Shown here in pieces: positions 34,853 through 42,584 of a stretch of DNA of 55,423 bases. This stretch comes from Rhodospirillaceae bacterium (lineage in GTDB: Bacteria; Pseudomonadota; Alphaproteobacteria; UBA828): NCBI GenBank assembly GCA_018666805.1, contig JABIXB010000140.1:1-55423 (forward strand). Direction: 5' to 3'. Numbering within the stretch: position 1 is the first letter of the stretch; every line of letters begins with the position of its first letter. A model generated the notes under the pieces. It was not told where the DNA came from. It made no database searches and saw only the letters and a program-made list of their open reading frames with translations. Both the position numbers and the translations under genes were made by a program.

Positions 34853-35692
34853 ATGGCGAATATTGTCCGAAACGTCGGCGCATTGCGTGCGGCAGTAGCG
34901 GAATATCGGGGTAGCGGCGAGCGCGTCGCCCTGGTGCCGACCATGGGCGCGCTGCACGGCGGGCACATGGCCCTGGTTGACGCGGCGCGCGGCGCTGCGG
35001 AGCGCACCATAGTCAGTATATTCATCAACCCAACCCAATTCGCGCCAACAGAGGATTTGGCCAGCTATCCGCGCAGCGAGGCGGAAGACCTGCGCCAATT
35101 AGCCGAAGCCGGCGTTGATCTCGTCTTCATGCCGGCGCCGGATGAGGTCTATGGCGCGGGCTTCGCCACATCGGTGAGCGTCGCCGGCCCCGGCGCCGGG
35201 CTGGAGAGCGCGGCGCGGCCGCATTTCTTCACCGGCGTCGCCACCGTGGTGGCCAAGCTGCTGCTGCAATGCCTGCCCGATGCCGCGGCATTCGGCGAGA
35301 AGGATTATCAGCAGCTGCAAGTGGTGCGCCGCCTGGTGCGCGATCTCGATATTCCGTGCGAAATTCTCGCCATTCCGACGGTGCGCGAGGCGGATGGCCT
35401 GGCCTGCTCGTCGCGCAATGCCTATCTCACGCCGGCCGAACGTGCTGTTGCCGCCGGGCTCTATGAAATATTGCAGGCAATGGCGCAGCGCCTCGCCACG
35501 GGCGGCGCCGTCATCACGGAAATCGAGGACGGCATGCGGTGCCTCGAACAGGCCGGTTTCGATGTGATTGATTATCTCGCATTGTGCGACGGCGAGAGCC
35601 TGGTGCCGTTATCCGAATTGCACGATGGCGCACGGCTGCTGGCCGCGGTGCGGCTCGGCAATACCCGCCTGATCGATAACGTTGCGCTCTAG
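34853..35692 (+). CDS. panC: Pantothenate synthetase
   Basis: PanC joins pantoate and beta-alanine with ATP. The 279-residue protein has LVPTMGALHGGHMALVDAA with HIGH-like ATP-binding histidines (H-G-G-H), VSIFINPTQFAPTEDLASYP, RPHFFTGVATVVAKLL, GEKDYQQLQVVRRLV and ACSSRNAYLTPAER (KMSKS equivalent). I use the ATG at 34853, which begins the conserved part; the open frame extends back into panB without homology. The last base of its TAG lies in a CTAG shared with the stop of the convergent dehydrogenase. GTG/ATG alternatives were not needed. Confidence 0.94.
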   Translation: MANIVRNVGALRAAVAEYRGSGERVALVPTMGALHGGHMALVDAARGAAERTIVSIFINPTQFAPTEDLASYPRSEAEDLRQLAEAGVDLVFMPAPDEVYGAGFATSVSVAGPGAGLESAARPHFFTGVATVVAKLLLQCLPDAAAFGEKDYQQLQVVRRLVRDLDIPCEILAIPTVREADGLACSSRNAYLTPAERAVAAGLYEILQAMAQRLATGGAVITEIEDGMRCLEQAGFDVIDYLALCDGESLVPLSELHDGARLLAAVRLGNTRLIDNVAL

Positions 35693-36876
35693 CTGCCCGG
35701 CATTTCGCCGCGAATAGCAACGATAAAGAGCTGCGCCAGATCTTGCCGGCTGAGCGGGCGCGGGTTGCAGGCGCGCGCCTGATCGATTTCGGCCAGCGCC
35801 ACCAATTCATCGACGCCGCTTTCCTCGACGCCGAGATCGGCCAAGCTATGTGGGATGCCAATTTCTTGGCGCAGCTCCAACACCCATTGAATCAAGCCGT
35901 CCGCCCCGCTCCCCGGCAGCCCCAGATGGCTCGCCAGGCGGGTCAGCGGCGCCTCGATATCCTGCCGGTTAAAGGCCAGGACATAGGGCATGAAAATCGC
36001 ATTGGTGAGGCCGTGATGGGCGTTGTAGAGCGCCCCGACCGGATGGCTGAGCGCGTGAATGGCGCCGAGGCCTTTCTGAAAGGCGGTCGCCCCCATCATC
36101 GACGCAACCAGCATATGCGCCCGGGCGGAGATATCGCTGCCGTCCGCGACGGCGGTTGGCAGCCACTCCTTGATCAGGCGCATGCCTTCCAACGCCATAC
36201 CATCGGCCATCGGGTGAAAGCCGCGCGCGCAATAGGCTTCAAGATTATGCGCCAGCGCGTCCATGCCGGTCGCGGCGGTCAAATCGGCGGGTAGGCTGAG
36301 GGTCAAGGCCGGGTCGAGGATCACGGCGCCCGGCATCAGCTTGGGATGAAAAATGAGCTTCTTGCAGCGTGCGCTTTCGTCGGTAATGACCGCCACGCGG
36401 CCAACCTCGGAGCCGGTGCCGGCGGTTGTCGGTACGGCGACCACCGGCGCAATGGCATCGGCGTCGGCACGCAGATACCAATCCTCGCGATCCTCGAAAT
36501 CCCAAATCGGGCGGTGTTGGCCCGCCATCAGGGCGGTTGCCTTGGCCACATCCATCGCACTGCCGCCGCCAAAGGCAATGATGCCGTCATGATTGCCGGC
36601 GCGGTAAACGGCAACGGCATCGGCAACATTGGCGCTTACCGGATTGGCAGCCACATCGGAGAAGGACGCAGCGGGCAGACCCGCATCGGTACATAGGCTA
36701 AGCGCATTTTGAACCATGTCGCTCTCGGCCAGGCCGGGGTCGGTGATGAGAAGCGGCCGCGCAATGCCGATCTTGGCGCAGGCTTCCGCCAGCTCTTCGA
36801 CACGGCCGGTGCCGAAACGGATTGCTGTCGGATAACTCCAGTCGCCGAGCAGAGCCCAGCCGACACCGATATTCAT
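35689..36876 (-). CDS. Iron-containing alcohol dehydrogenase
   Basis: This 395-residue group III dehydrogenase has a nucleotide-binding N-terminal half (ADAVAVYRAGNHDGIIAFGG with GGGSAMDVAKATAL, and VPTTAGTGSEVGRVAVITD) and a metal-binding helical half. The Asp and three His ligands lie in GMDALAHNLEAYCARGFHP and ALSHPVGALYNAHHGLTNA. The protein reduces or oxidises an unknown alcohol/aldehyde with NAD(P). Its last four bases overlap panC's stop (CTAG), so the two genes are strictly convergent. A tiny membrane-protein gene sits 70 bases upstream on the same strand. Confidence 0.92.
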   Translation of the reverse strand: MNIGVGWALLGDWSYPTAIRFGTGRVEELAEACAKIGIARPLLITDPGLAESDMVQNALSLCTDAGLPAASFSDVAANPVSANVADAVAVYRAGNHDGIIAFGGGSAMDVAKATALMAGQHRPIWDFEDREDWYLRADADAIAPVVAVPTTAGTGSEVGRVAVITDESARCKKLIFHPKLMPGAVILDPALTLSLPADLTAATGMDALAHNLEAYCARGFHPMADGMALEGMRLIKEWLPTAVADGSDISARAHMLVASMMGATAFQKGLGAIHALSHPVGALYNAHHGLTNAIFMPYVLAFNRQDIEAPLTRLASHLGLPGSGADGLIQWVLELRQEIGIPHSLADLGVEESGVDELVALAEIDQARACNPRPLSRQDLAQLFIVAIRGEMPGS

Positions 36877-36946
36877 AGTCCCTCCAATTTTCTTGATTGG
36901 AGGGAGATTAGCAAATTAGGCGCGCAGTGTCCTAATTCGCGTTGTC

Positions 36947-37069
36947 CTATTCGCCTTCTTCGATCTTGCGCTGATCGGTGATCAGCGTCTTGGCCGAATA
37001 AAAAATTCCAATGAACAGCAATCCGGTCACAAAACAAACGAGCAGCGGCAGGGCCAAATCCCAAGGCAT
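36947..37069 (-). CDS. Small single-pass membrane protein, 40 residues
   Basis: From the ATG at 37069 the minus strand encodes 40 residues: MPWDLALP, one hydrophobic helix LLVCFVTGLLFIGIFY (about residues 9-24), then a charged tail with SAKTLITDQRKIEEGE. A ribosome site GGAAGGAAC lies about 7 bases before the start, which, with the membrane helix and the charge pattern, supports a real gene. Similar small proteins often act as transporter or respiratory-enzyme subunits, but no homologue is recognised. It lies between the iron-dependent alcohol dehydrogenase (70 bases downstream) and the small hydrolase, all on the minus strand. Confidence 0.65.
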   Translation of the reverse strand: MPWDLALPLLVCFVTGLLFIGIFYSAKTLITDQRKIEEGE

Positions 37070-37087
37070 ATTCAAGTTCCTTCCCTC

Positions 37088-37141
37088 GCCGGGTTCGAAG
37101 CCCGGTCGAAAATAATTTTCACTCTATCCGTGGCGTGGATA
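37088..37141 (-). other. Three consecutive hairpins in the leader of the 40-residue protein gene
   Basis: Reading the transcript 5' to 3' (minus strand), there are TATCC / GGATA with a 7-base loop (37141-37125), GAAAA / TTTTC with a 3-base loop (37120-37108), and ACCGGG / CCCGGC with a TTCGAA-type loop (37106-37088, one G-T pair). The last has the form of a tRNA T arm, though no tRNA surrounds it. The start codon follows 19 bases later. Confidence 0.4.
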
Positions 37142-37256
37142 ACCAAGCAGGGCGCTTCAGTCAAGCAATGATCAGGGGCGCCGTGAATATTCGTTCTACG
37201 CCCGTTAAATACGCCCGTTTGGGTTAATAAATTATCTTCAGGGTCGGATTAATAAT

Positions 37257-37889
37257 TTACGCGAGAGATTTGACGAATTCAGCGATGGCACCCGCGCCCT
37301 CGGCCCAATTGTGCTCGTTATCGGCGTCTGAATCATCCGCCGTGACGAGATGATGGTCACCGCCCTCGAGCCAGGTCACTTTGACATTTTCCGGCAGCCC
37401 ATAGCCGGCAACCTCGTCCGGCGCGCCGAACGGGTCTTCGCCGCCCTGCAGGATCAGGGTCGGCGCGGCGATATTTTTTAAATATTCGATGCGGGTATTT
37501 TCAGGTTTTTCCGGCGGATGAAAGGGGTAGCCGAGGCAGATCACGCCTTTGGCCCCGACCTGATTGGCAATCAGGGTGGCGATCCGGCCGCCCAGCGATT
37601 TGCCGCCGATGACGAGATTCGAGCCGCCGCCGAGCGCACCGACCACCGCCAGATAGCGCTCGACCAGAACCGGCGCCGGGCTTGGCGGATAGCGTTTGCC
37701 CTCGGTGCGCTGGCGTTGCATGTAGGGAAATTCGAAGCGCGCGACGCGAAAACCGCCTTTGGCGATTCCTTCAGCGAAGGCATTCATGAACGGAGCGTCC
37801 ATCGGCACGCCGGCGCCGTGCGCGAGCACGACGGTCACGGCCGCATCTTCCGGTCCATCGAAAAGAAATTTGATGTTGCCCGTGGTCAT
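37257..37889 (-). CDS. Small alpha/beta hydrolase (KANL3/Tex30-like, dienelactone-hydrolase fold)
   Basis: The 210-residue protein has VVLAHGAGVPMDAPFM as the oxyanion-hole region, the nucleophile elbow GGKSLGGRIATLIA (Ser), the acid DPFGAPDE and the histidine in LEGGDHHLVT. It matches the bacterial family related to KAT8/NSL3 regulators. The reaction is unknown; esterase or acyl-protein hydrolase activity is plausible. It lies on the minus strand, divergent from the monooxygenase cluster with 140 bases between starts, so the intergenic region must hold both promoters. Confidence 0.83.
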   Translation of the reverse strand: MTTGNIKFLFDGPEDAAVTVVLAHGAGVPMDAPFMNAFAEGIAKGGFRVARFEFPYMQRQRTEGKRYPPSPAPVLVERYLAVVGALGGGSNLVIGGKSLGGRIATLIANQVGAKGVICLGYPFHPPEKPENTRIEYLKNIAAPTLILQGGEDPFGAPDEVAGYGLPENVKVTWLEGGDHHLVTADDSDADNEHNWAEGAGAIAEFVKSLA

Positions 37890-38029
37890 GTTCCAGTCCC
37901 CTTTTGTGCACAGATTCCCTGAGATTTAGGTGGTTTGCCTATTCTCCGTCAAGTCTGAAGCCCCTCCGGTGTTGGCAATTCAGGTGCCGGTGAATAAACT
38001 TAGTGCCTGCTTTGCCCTGGGAGGAACCA

Positions 38030-39526
38030 ATGGCGCTGTTAGATCGCTCGGACTGGTACGATATTGCCCGCGATACCAATTGGACGCCGGGCTATGTTCC
38101 GCGTGAGGAAATATTTCCGCCCCAATTGAGCGATCCTTACGGCATCCCGGTCGAGCAATGGGAAACCTTCGATGAGCCTTACAAGGTTTCCTACCGCGAA
38201 TATGTCAAAATTCAGCGCGAGAAGGATTCCTCCGCCTATTCGGTAAAGGCGGCGCTGTCGCGCTCCAAATTCCACGACGATTTGGATGAAGGCTGGGCCA
38301 GTGTGCTCAAGCTGCATTATGGCGCCGTCGCCCTGACCGAATATCAGGCCTGCCAATTTCAGGCGCGCATGGTGCGTTTTGGCCCGTCGCCGTCGATGCG
38401 CAATATGGCGACCTACGGCATGCTCGATGAGCTGCGTCACGCCCAGTTGCAATTATTCTTCCCGCACGAGCTGGTGTCACGCGACCGTCAATATGATTGG
38501 GCGCATGAGGCGGCGCACACCAAGAACTGGGCCGTTCTCGGCGGCCGTCACGCGATCGACGATATCATGATGTGCCGCGACGCGGTGACCGGAACGATCA
38601 TGGTTTCCTTTGCGTTTGAGACCGGCCTGACAAATCTGCAGATGGTCGGCCTGTCGACGGATGCGGCCAATATGGGCGATTTCACCTTCGCCAATATGAT
38701 CACCAGCATCCAGTCGGACGAGGCGCGCCACGCCCAGCTCGGCTCGCCGGCGATTGAGATCATGATCAACAACGGCAAGAAGAAAGAGGCGCAGCAAGCC
38801 GTCGATGTCGCCTTTTGGCGCATGTGGCGTCTCTTTGCCATCACCGTCGGCATTCCGATGGATTATTACATTCCGCTCGATCAGCGCCATTTGTCGTTCA
38901 AGGAATTCATGCACGAGTGGATCATCCGCCAATATGACCGCCAGGTGCGCGATCTCGGCCTCGAGACGCCGTGGTATTGGGATCTTCTGGCCGACGATAT
39001 CGAGAACCATCACCATTGCCAGCAGGGCGGTATCTGGTCATGGCGGCCGACCGTGTGGTGGAATCCGCCCGGCGCCGTCGGCCCGCGCGAACGCGAATGG
39101 CTGGAGGAAAAATATCCCGGCTGGAACGACAGTTACGGCACCTATTGGGATGTCATTACCGACAATCTGCTGCATGGCCGGGAAGAAAAAACCCATCCCG
39201 AATGTATCCCGATCATCTGCAATATGTGCCAGATACCGATTTCCAACCGGCCGGGCGAGGCGTGGAAGGCGCGCGCCCTGCAATTGGAGCATGAAGGCCG
39301 GCGCTACAATTTCTGCACCGAACCGTGCCGCTGGATTTTCACCACCGATCCCGATCGCTACAAGCACCACTTAACGATTGTCGACCGCATGTATTCCGGC
39401 GAGATCGATCCGCCGACGCTCGATAATGTCCTCACCTATATGGGCATCGGCGTGGTCAGCGAGGGCGGCCGTGACGGCCATGATTATAGCTGGGTCGATG
39501 GTTTCCGCACCCAGGCGGCGGAATAG
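38030..39526 (+). CDS. tmoA: Soluble diiron monooxygenase hydroxylase, alpha subunit (toluene-4-monooxygenase TmoA-like)
   Basis: The alpha subunit carries the diiron centre that inserts an oxygen atom into a hydrocarbon. The 498 residues are colinear with T4MO TmoA. The iron ligands fall at identical numbers: E104 (TEYQA), E134 and H137 (DELRH), E197 (FETG), E231 and H234 (DEARH), with T201 in the pocket. Residues 100 and 103, Ile and Gly in T4MO, are Val and Thr here. C397, C400, C429 and C433 form a CNMC...FCTEPC motif that T4MO largely lacks. GGGAGGAA lies 6 bases before the ATG; the upstream in-frame GTG is not needed. It heads a five-gene hydroxylase operon without a reductase gene. Confidence 0.92.
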   Translation: MALLDRSDWYDIARDTNWTPGYVPREEIFPPQLSDPYGIPVEQWETFDEPYKVSYREYVKIQREKDSSAYSVKAALSRSKFHDDLDEGWASVLKLHYGAVALTEYQACQFQARMVRFGPSPSMRNMATYGMLDELRHAQLQLFFPHELVSRDRQYDWAHEAAHTKNWAVLGGRHAIDDIMMCRDAVTGTIMVSFAFETGLTNLQMVGLSTDAANMGDFTFANMITSIQSDEARHAQLGSPAIEIMINNGKKKEAQQAVDVAFWRMWRLFAITVGIPMDYYIPLDQRHLSFKEFMHEWIIRQYDRQVRDLGLETPWYWDLLADDIENHHHCQQGGIWSWRPTVWWNPPGAVGPREREWLEEKYPGWNDSYGTYWDVITDNLLHGREEKTHPECIPIICNMCQIPISNRPGEAWKARALQLEHEGRRYNFCTEPCRWIFTTDPDRYKHHLTIVDRMYSGEIDPPTLDNVLTYMGIGVVSEGGRDGHDYSWVDGFRTQAAE

Positions 39527-39540
39527 GGGAGGGCAGAGAG

Positions 39541-39819
39541 ATGTCAGCCTTTCCGATCCTCTCGCGCTTTCAAAATGATTGCCACGTCAAGGTGGTCGAG
39601 GCCGAGCCGGCGCAAAGTATCGATGCTCTGGCGGAGGCGTGCGCCTATCACTCGATTGGCGTGCACGTCAAAGATCAGCCGGGCAAGATCCTGCGCGTCC
39701 GTCCGACCAGCGATAACGACGATGCCGCGCCGTGGCCGCGCGAGATGACGGTGGCCGAGGCCGGGATTAAATATTTCGACAGCATCGATATCTATTTCAC
39801 CGATCCGGGCGCCGGCTAG
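39541..39819 (+). CDS. tmoB: Monooxygenase hydroxylase gamma subunit (TmoB-like)
   Basis: This is the small structural subunit of the (alpha-beta-gamma)2 hydroxylase, with a ubiquitin-like fold. The 92-residue protein starts MSAFPILSRFQNDCHVKVVE and ends near REMTVAEAGIKYFDSIDIYF, the same beginning and end pattern as TmoB. GGGGAGGGCAGAGAG just upstream is a strong ribosome site. It lies 14 bases after tmoA. It has no catalytic residues. Confidence 0.85.
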   Translation: MSAFPILSRFQNDCHVKVVEAEPAQSIDALAEACAYHSIGVHVKDQPGKILRVRPTSDNDDAAPWPREMTVAEAGIKYFDSIDIYFTDPGAG

Positions 39820-39820
39820 C

Positions 39821-40156
39821 ATGGCATTCACCAAAGTGTGCACGCTCGACGATGTGTGGCAGGGCGAGATGGAAGCCTTTGAGGTCGACGGTACGGAAGT
39901 TCTCCTGGTCCACACGCTCGACGGCGAAGTCCATGCCGTGCAGGCGATCTGTCCGCATCAGGAAGTCGAACTGGCCGAGGGCGAGCTGGAGGGCAAGGTG
40001 CTGACCTGCTGCATGCATCTTTGGCAGTTCGACGTGTCGAGCGGCAAGGGCCTCAACCCGACCCACGCCGAACTGGCCAAATTTCCGGTTAAGATCGAAG
40101 GCGATGATGTGCTGGTCGATGTCGCCGGAATCGAGGCAAAGTTCGCCCATGCTTAA
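39821..40156 (+). CDS. tmoC: Rieske ferredoxin of the monooxygenase (TmoC-like)
   Basis: TmoC shuttles electrons from the reductase to the hydroxylase. The 111-residue protein has a Rieske [2Fe-2S] site: C44-x-H46 in AICPHQEVELAEGE and C63-x2-H66 in LTCCMHLWQFD. An additional Cys64 lies inside the second loop. The TmoC pattern (EVELAEGELEGKVLTCCMHLW) is much closer to toluene monooxygenase ferredoxins than to other Rieske types. The ATG follows the tmoB stop by 1 base, so the two are coupled. Its own electron donor is not encoded next to it. Confidence 0.92.
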   Translation: MAFTKVCTLDDVWQGEMEAFEVDGTEVLLVHTLDGEVHAVQAICPHQEVELAEGELEGKVLTCCMHLWQFDVSSGKGLNPTHAELAKFPVKIEGDDVLVDVAGIEAKFAHA

Positions 40157-40168
40157 AAGGAAACGCAA

Positions 40169-40474
40169 ATGAGTGGCGGCGAAGACGCAAGAAAAAATTC
40201 CGTCGGCCCGGTGTTGCGTGCCGGCGAGGTCGCGGATGCGGTGGTCGAAGCGATCCAGGAGGATAATCCGGACAAGCAATTCCTGATTGAGGACCGCGTC
40301 GCCTATATCCGCATCGAGACCGAAGGCGAATGCGTGCTGCGCCAGGAAACGCTTTCCGATGCGCTCGGGCGGCCGATCACCATGCCGGAGGTCGAGGTCA
40401 ACCTGACCTCATTTGCTGGGCGGATCGAGACAACGGATACGGAGATGCGGTTTTATCTCAAGAAATCGCTCTGA
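40169..40474 (+). CDS. tmoD: Monooxygenase effector protein (TmoD-like)
   Basis: The effector binds the hydroxylase and controls reactivity and specificity of the diiron centre. The 101-residue protein matches TmoD through SVGPVLRAGEVADAVVEAI, DNPDKQFLIEDRVAYIRIE, ETLSDALGRPITMPEVEVNL and SFAGRIETTDTEMRFYL. It has no cofactor motif, as expected. The gene order tmoC-tmoD is that of T4MO and isoprene monooxygenase. AAAAGGAAACGC about 8 bases upstream is its ribosome site. Confidence 0.92.
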   Translation: MSGGEDARKNSVGPVLRAGEVADAVVEAIQEDNPDKQFLIEDRVAYIRIETEGECVLRQETLSDALGRPITMPEVEVNLTSFAGRIETTDTEMRFYLKKSL

Positions 40475-40502
40475 GCACGGCAATGGATGAAAGTGATGTG
40501 CC

Positions 40503-41492
40503 ATGACTGATGCCCCCGATCTGAAGCCGCTCAAGACCTGGAGCCATCTCGCCGGCCAGCGCCGCCGGCCGAGCGAATATGAAATCGTCTCGACCAATCT
40601 GTTGTGGAGCACCGACGACGAACTTCCATGGTCGCTCTCGCCCGACATGGACATGAACCAGTGGTATTTGAAATACCGCGATGGCTCACCGCTCAAGCAT
40701 GTTGATTGGGACGCTTTTCGCGATCCGGATGGCCTCGTCTACCGCACCTACAATATCCTGCAGGACGGCCAGGAGGCTTATGTTGACGGCCTGTTGGATG
40801 AGCACAATGCCAGTGGCCATGACGCTGAGTTAAGCGCCGGATGGCTCGATAGCCTGGCTCTTCTCTACACCCCGGCGCGCTACATGCTGCACGCCGTTCA
40901 GATGAGCTCGGCCTATCTCGTGCAGATGGCGCCGGCGAGCACGATCGTCAATTGCGCCATGCTGCAGGCCGCCGATCAGTTGCGCTGGGTATCGCGCACC
41001 GCCTATCGCACCAAGGAGCTTTCCCTCACCGCGCCGGACAAGGGCTTTGGCGACAAGGAACGCGCTCTTTGGGAAAATGATCCGGCGTGGCAGGGCTTTC
41101 GCGAGCTGATGGAACGGGCGCTGGTGGCCTATGACTGGGGCGAACAATTCGTCGCCCTCAATCTGGTCGCCAAACCGGCCATCGATGAAGCCTTTGTGCG
41201 CCAGCTCGGCCAAGCCGCCCACCGCGCCGGCGATGGTTTGCTGCGCCAACTGTTGGATGCGCAACAGGCCGATAGTGTGCGCGCGCGCAATTGGAGCGCC
41301 GCACTGGTTGCCCTCGCCCTGCAAACGGATGGCAACAAACAAGTTTTGGCGGATTGGGTGGCGAAATGGGCGCCGTTGGGCGACGCCGCCAGCGATGCTT
41401 TTTGCGCGGCACTGCCCGATGCCGGCGATGCGGCGGCACAGGCGAAAGACGAGGCCGAGGCGTTCCGCGCCGGGCTTGGCTTGGGCCGCTAG
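40503..41492 (+). CDS. tmoE: Monooxygenase hydroxylase beta subunit (TmoE-like)
   Basis: The non-catalytic beta subunit has a ferritin-like helical fold without iron ligands. The 329-residue protein is the size of TmoE (about 327) and has TWSHLAGQRRRPSEYEIVST, WYLKYRDGSPLKHVDWDAF, PDGLVYRTYNILQDGQEAYV, and RYMLHAVQMSSAYLVQMAPAS in the usual order. It follows tmoD by 28 bases. In T4MO-type operons the reductase tmoF comes next; here the next gene is a short-chain reductase instead. Confidence 0.92.
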   Translation: MTDAPDLKPLKTWSHLAGQRRRPSEYEIVSTNLLWSTDDELPWSLSPDMDMNQWYLKYRDGSPLKHVDWDAFRDPDGLVYRTYNILQDGQEAYVDGLLDEHNASGHDAELSAGWLDSLALLYTPARYMLHAVQMSSAYLVQMAPASTIVNCAMLQAADQLRWVSRTAYRTKELSLTAPDKGFGDKERALWENDPAWQGFRELMERALVAYDWGEQFVALNLVAKPAIDEAFVRQLGQAAHRAGDGLLRQLLDAQQADSVRARNWSAALVALALQTDGNKQVLADWVAKWAPLGDAASDAFCAALPDAGDAAAQAKDEAEAFRAGLGLGR

Positions 41493-41515
41493 GCGTTAAA
41501 ATCTAAGGAGGAACT

Positions 41516-42571
41516 ATGGCGCGGAAAAAAGCGCTGGTCGTCGGCGGTCTCGGCGTTATCGGACGCAACCTGATCAACCACATGGCGGCGCAAGACGATT
41601 GGGATATCGTCGCTGTCAGCCGCCGCGCGCCGGATAAGGAAATGGCGGCGAAAGCCGATTTCATCTCCTGTGACCTGTTGGATATGGCGCAAGCCGAGGC
41701 CAAGCTCGCGCATCTCAGCGACGTGACGCATATCTTCTGTTGCGCCCTCTATGGCGGCATCGACGCCACCACGACCGAGCAAAACCGCGCCCTGGTGGCC
41801 AATCCGGTGACGGTGATGTCGGCCGCCTCAAACAGCCTGGAGCGCGTCGTGCTGCAGGAAGGCAGCAAGGCCTATGGCCGCCAGCTCGGGCCGTTCAAAA
41901 CGCCGGCCAAGGAATCCGATTCACGCCACATGCCGCCCAATTTCTATTACGAGCAGGAAGATTTCCTGATCGATTTTCAAAACGGCAAAGATTGGAGCTG
42001 GGCGGTGCTCAGGCCGGAAGCGGTGTGCGGCTTCGCTGTCGGCAATCCGATGAATCTCATCATGTGCTTCGGCACCTACGCCGCGATCTCGAAAGAGCTC
42101 GGCATGCCGCTTAAATATCCCGGTGACCTACGCGGCTTCGAAGCGATCAATCAGGTCACCGATTCAGGCCTGTTGGCGCGCATGACCTTGTGGAGCGCGA
42201 CTTCGCCCAACGCCGCCAACGAGATTTTCAACATCACCAATGGCGACGGCTTCCGTTATGTCAATGTGTGGCCCGATTGGGCCGCTGCCTTCGGCATGGA
42301 GGTCGGCATGGCGCAACGCATCATCTCGGCCGAGGTCATGCCCGACAAAGGCCCGGTGTGGGACCGCATTGTCGAAAAGCACGGCCTGATGAAACTGACT
42401 TATGAACAAACGGCGGGCTGGCCCTATTTCGATTTCAACATGGATACCGCTTGGGACGTGCTGATGTCGGACGCCAAGCGCATCGATAAGGGCTTTACCG
42501 AAATGGTCGATACGGAAAAAATGTTTCTCGACCTTTTCGCCGAATTTCGCTTGAGGAAGGTTTTGCCCTAA
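41516..42571 (+). CDS. PRISE-type NAD(P)-dependent enone reductase (progesterone 5-beta-reductase/iridoid synthase-like)
   Basis: The 351-residue SDR has the nucleotide-binding motif VVGGLGVIGRNL (about residues 8-19). The PRISE catalytic pair is present: K118 in GSKAYG and Y145 in PPNFYYEQEDFLID. Plant and bacterial PRISE enzymes reduce conjugated enones by 1,4-addition. The neighbouring diiron hydroxylase suggests the product of hydroxylation, or a later enone, as the substrate. AAGGAGGAA about 8 bases before the ATG is strong. It lies 23 bases after tmoE in the same operon. An NAD-dependent epimerase label would miss this PRISE signature. Confidence 0.82.
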   Translation: MARKKALVVGGLGVIGRNLINHMAAQDDWDIVAVSRRAPDKEMAAKADFISCDLLDMAQAEAKLAHLSDVTHIFCCALYGGIDATTTEQNRALVANPVTVMSAASNSLERVVLQEGSKAYGRQLGPFKTPAKESDSRHMPPNFYYEQEDFLIDFQNGKDWSWAVLRPEAVCGFAVGNPMNLIMCFGTYAAISKELGMPLKYPGDLRGFEAINQVTDSGLLARMTLWSATSPNAANEIFNITNGDGFRYVNVWPDWAAAFGMEVGMAQRIISAEVMPDKGPVWDRIVEKHGLMKLTYEQTAGWPYFDFNMDTAWDVLMSDAKRIDKGFTEMVDTEKMFLDLFAEFRLRKVLP

Positions 42572-42584
42572 CGGGGATTTGCAT

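Noticed and set aside
37088-37106. T-arm-like sequence as part of a tRNA gene
   Set aside because: No acceptor stem, anticodon loop with T33 or CCA is found around it on either strand.
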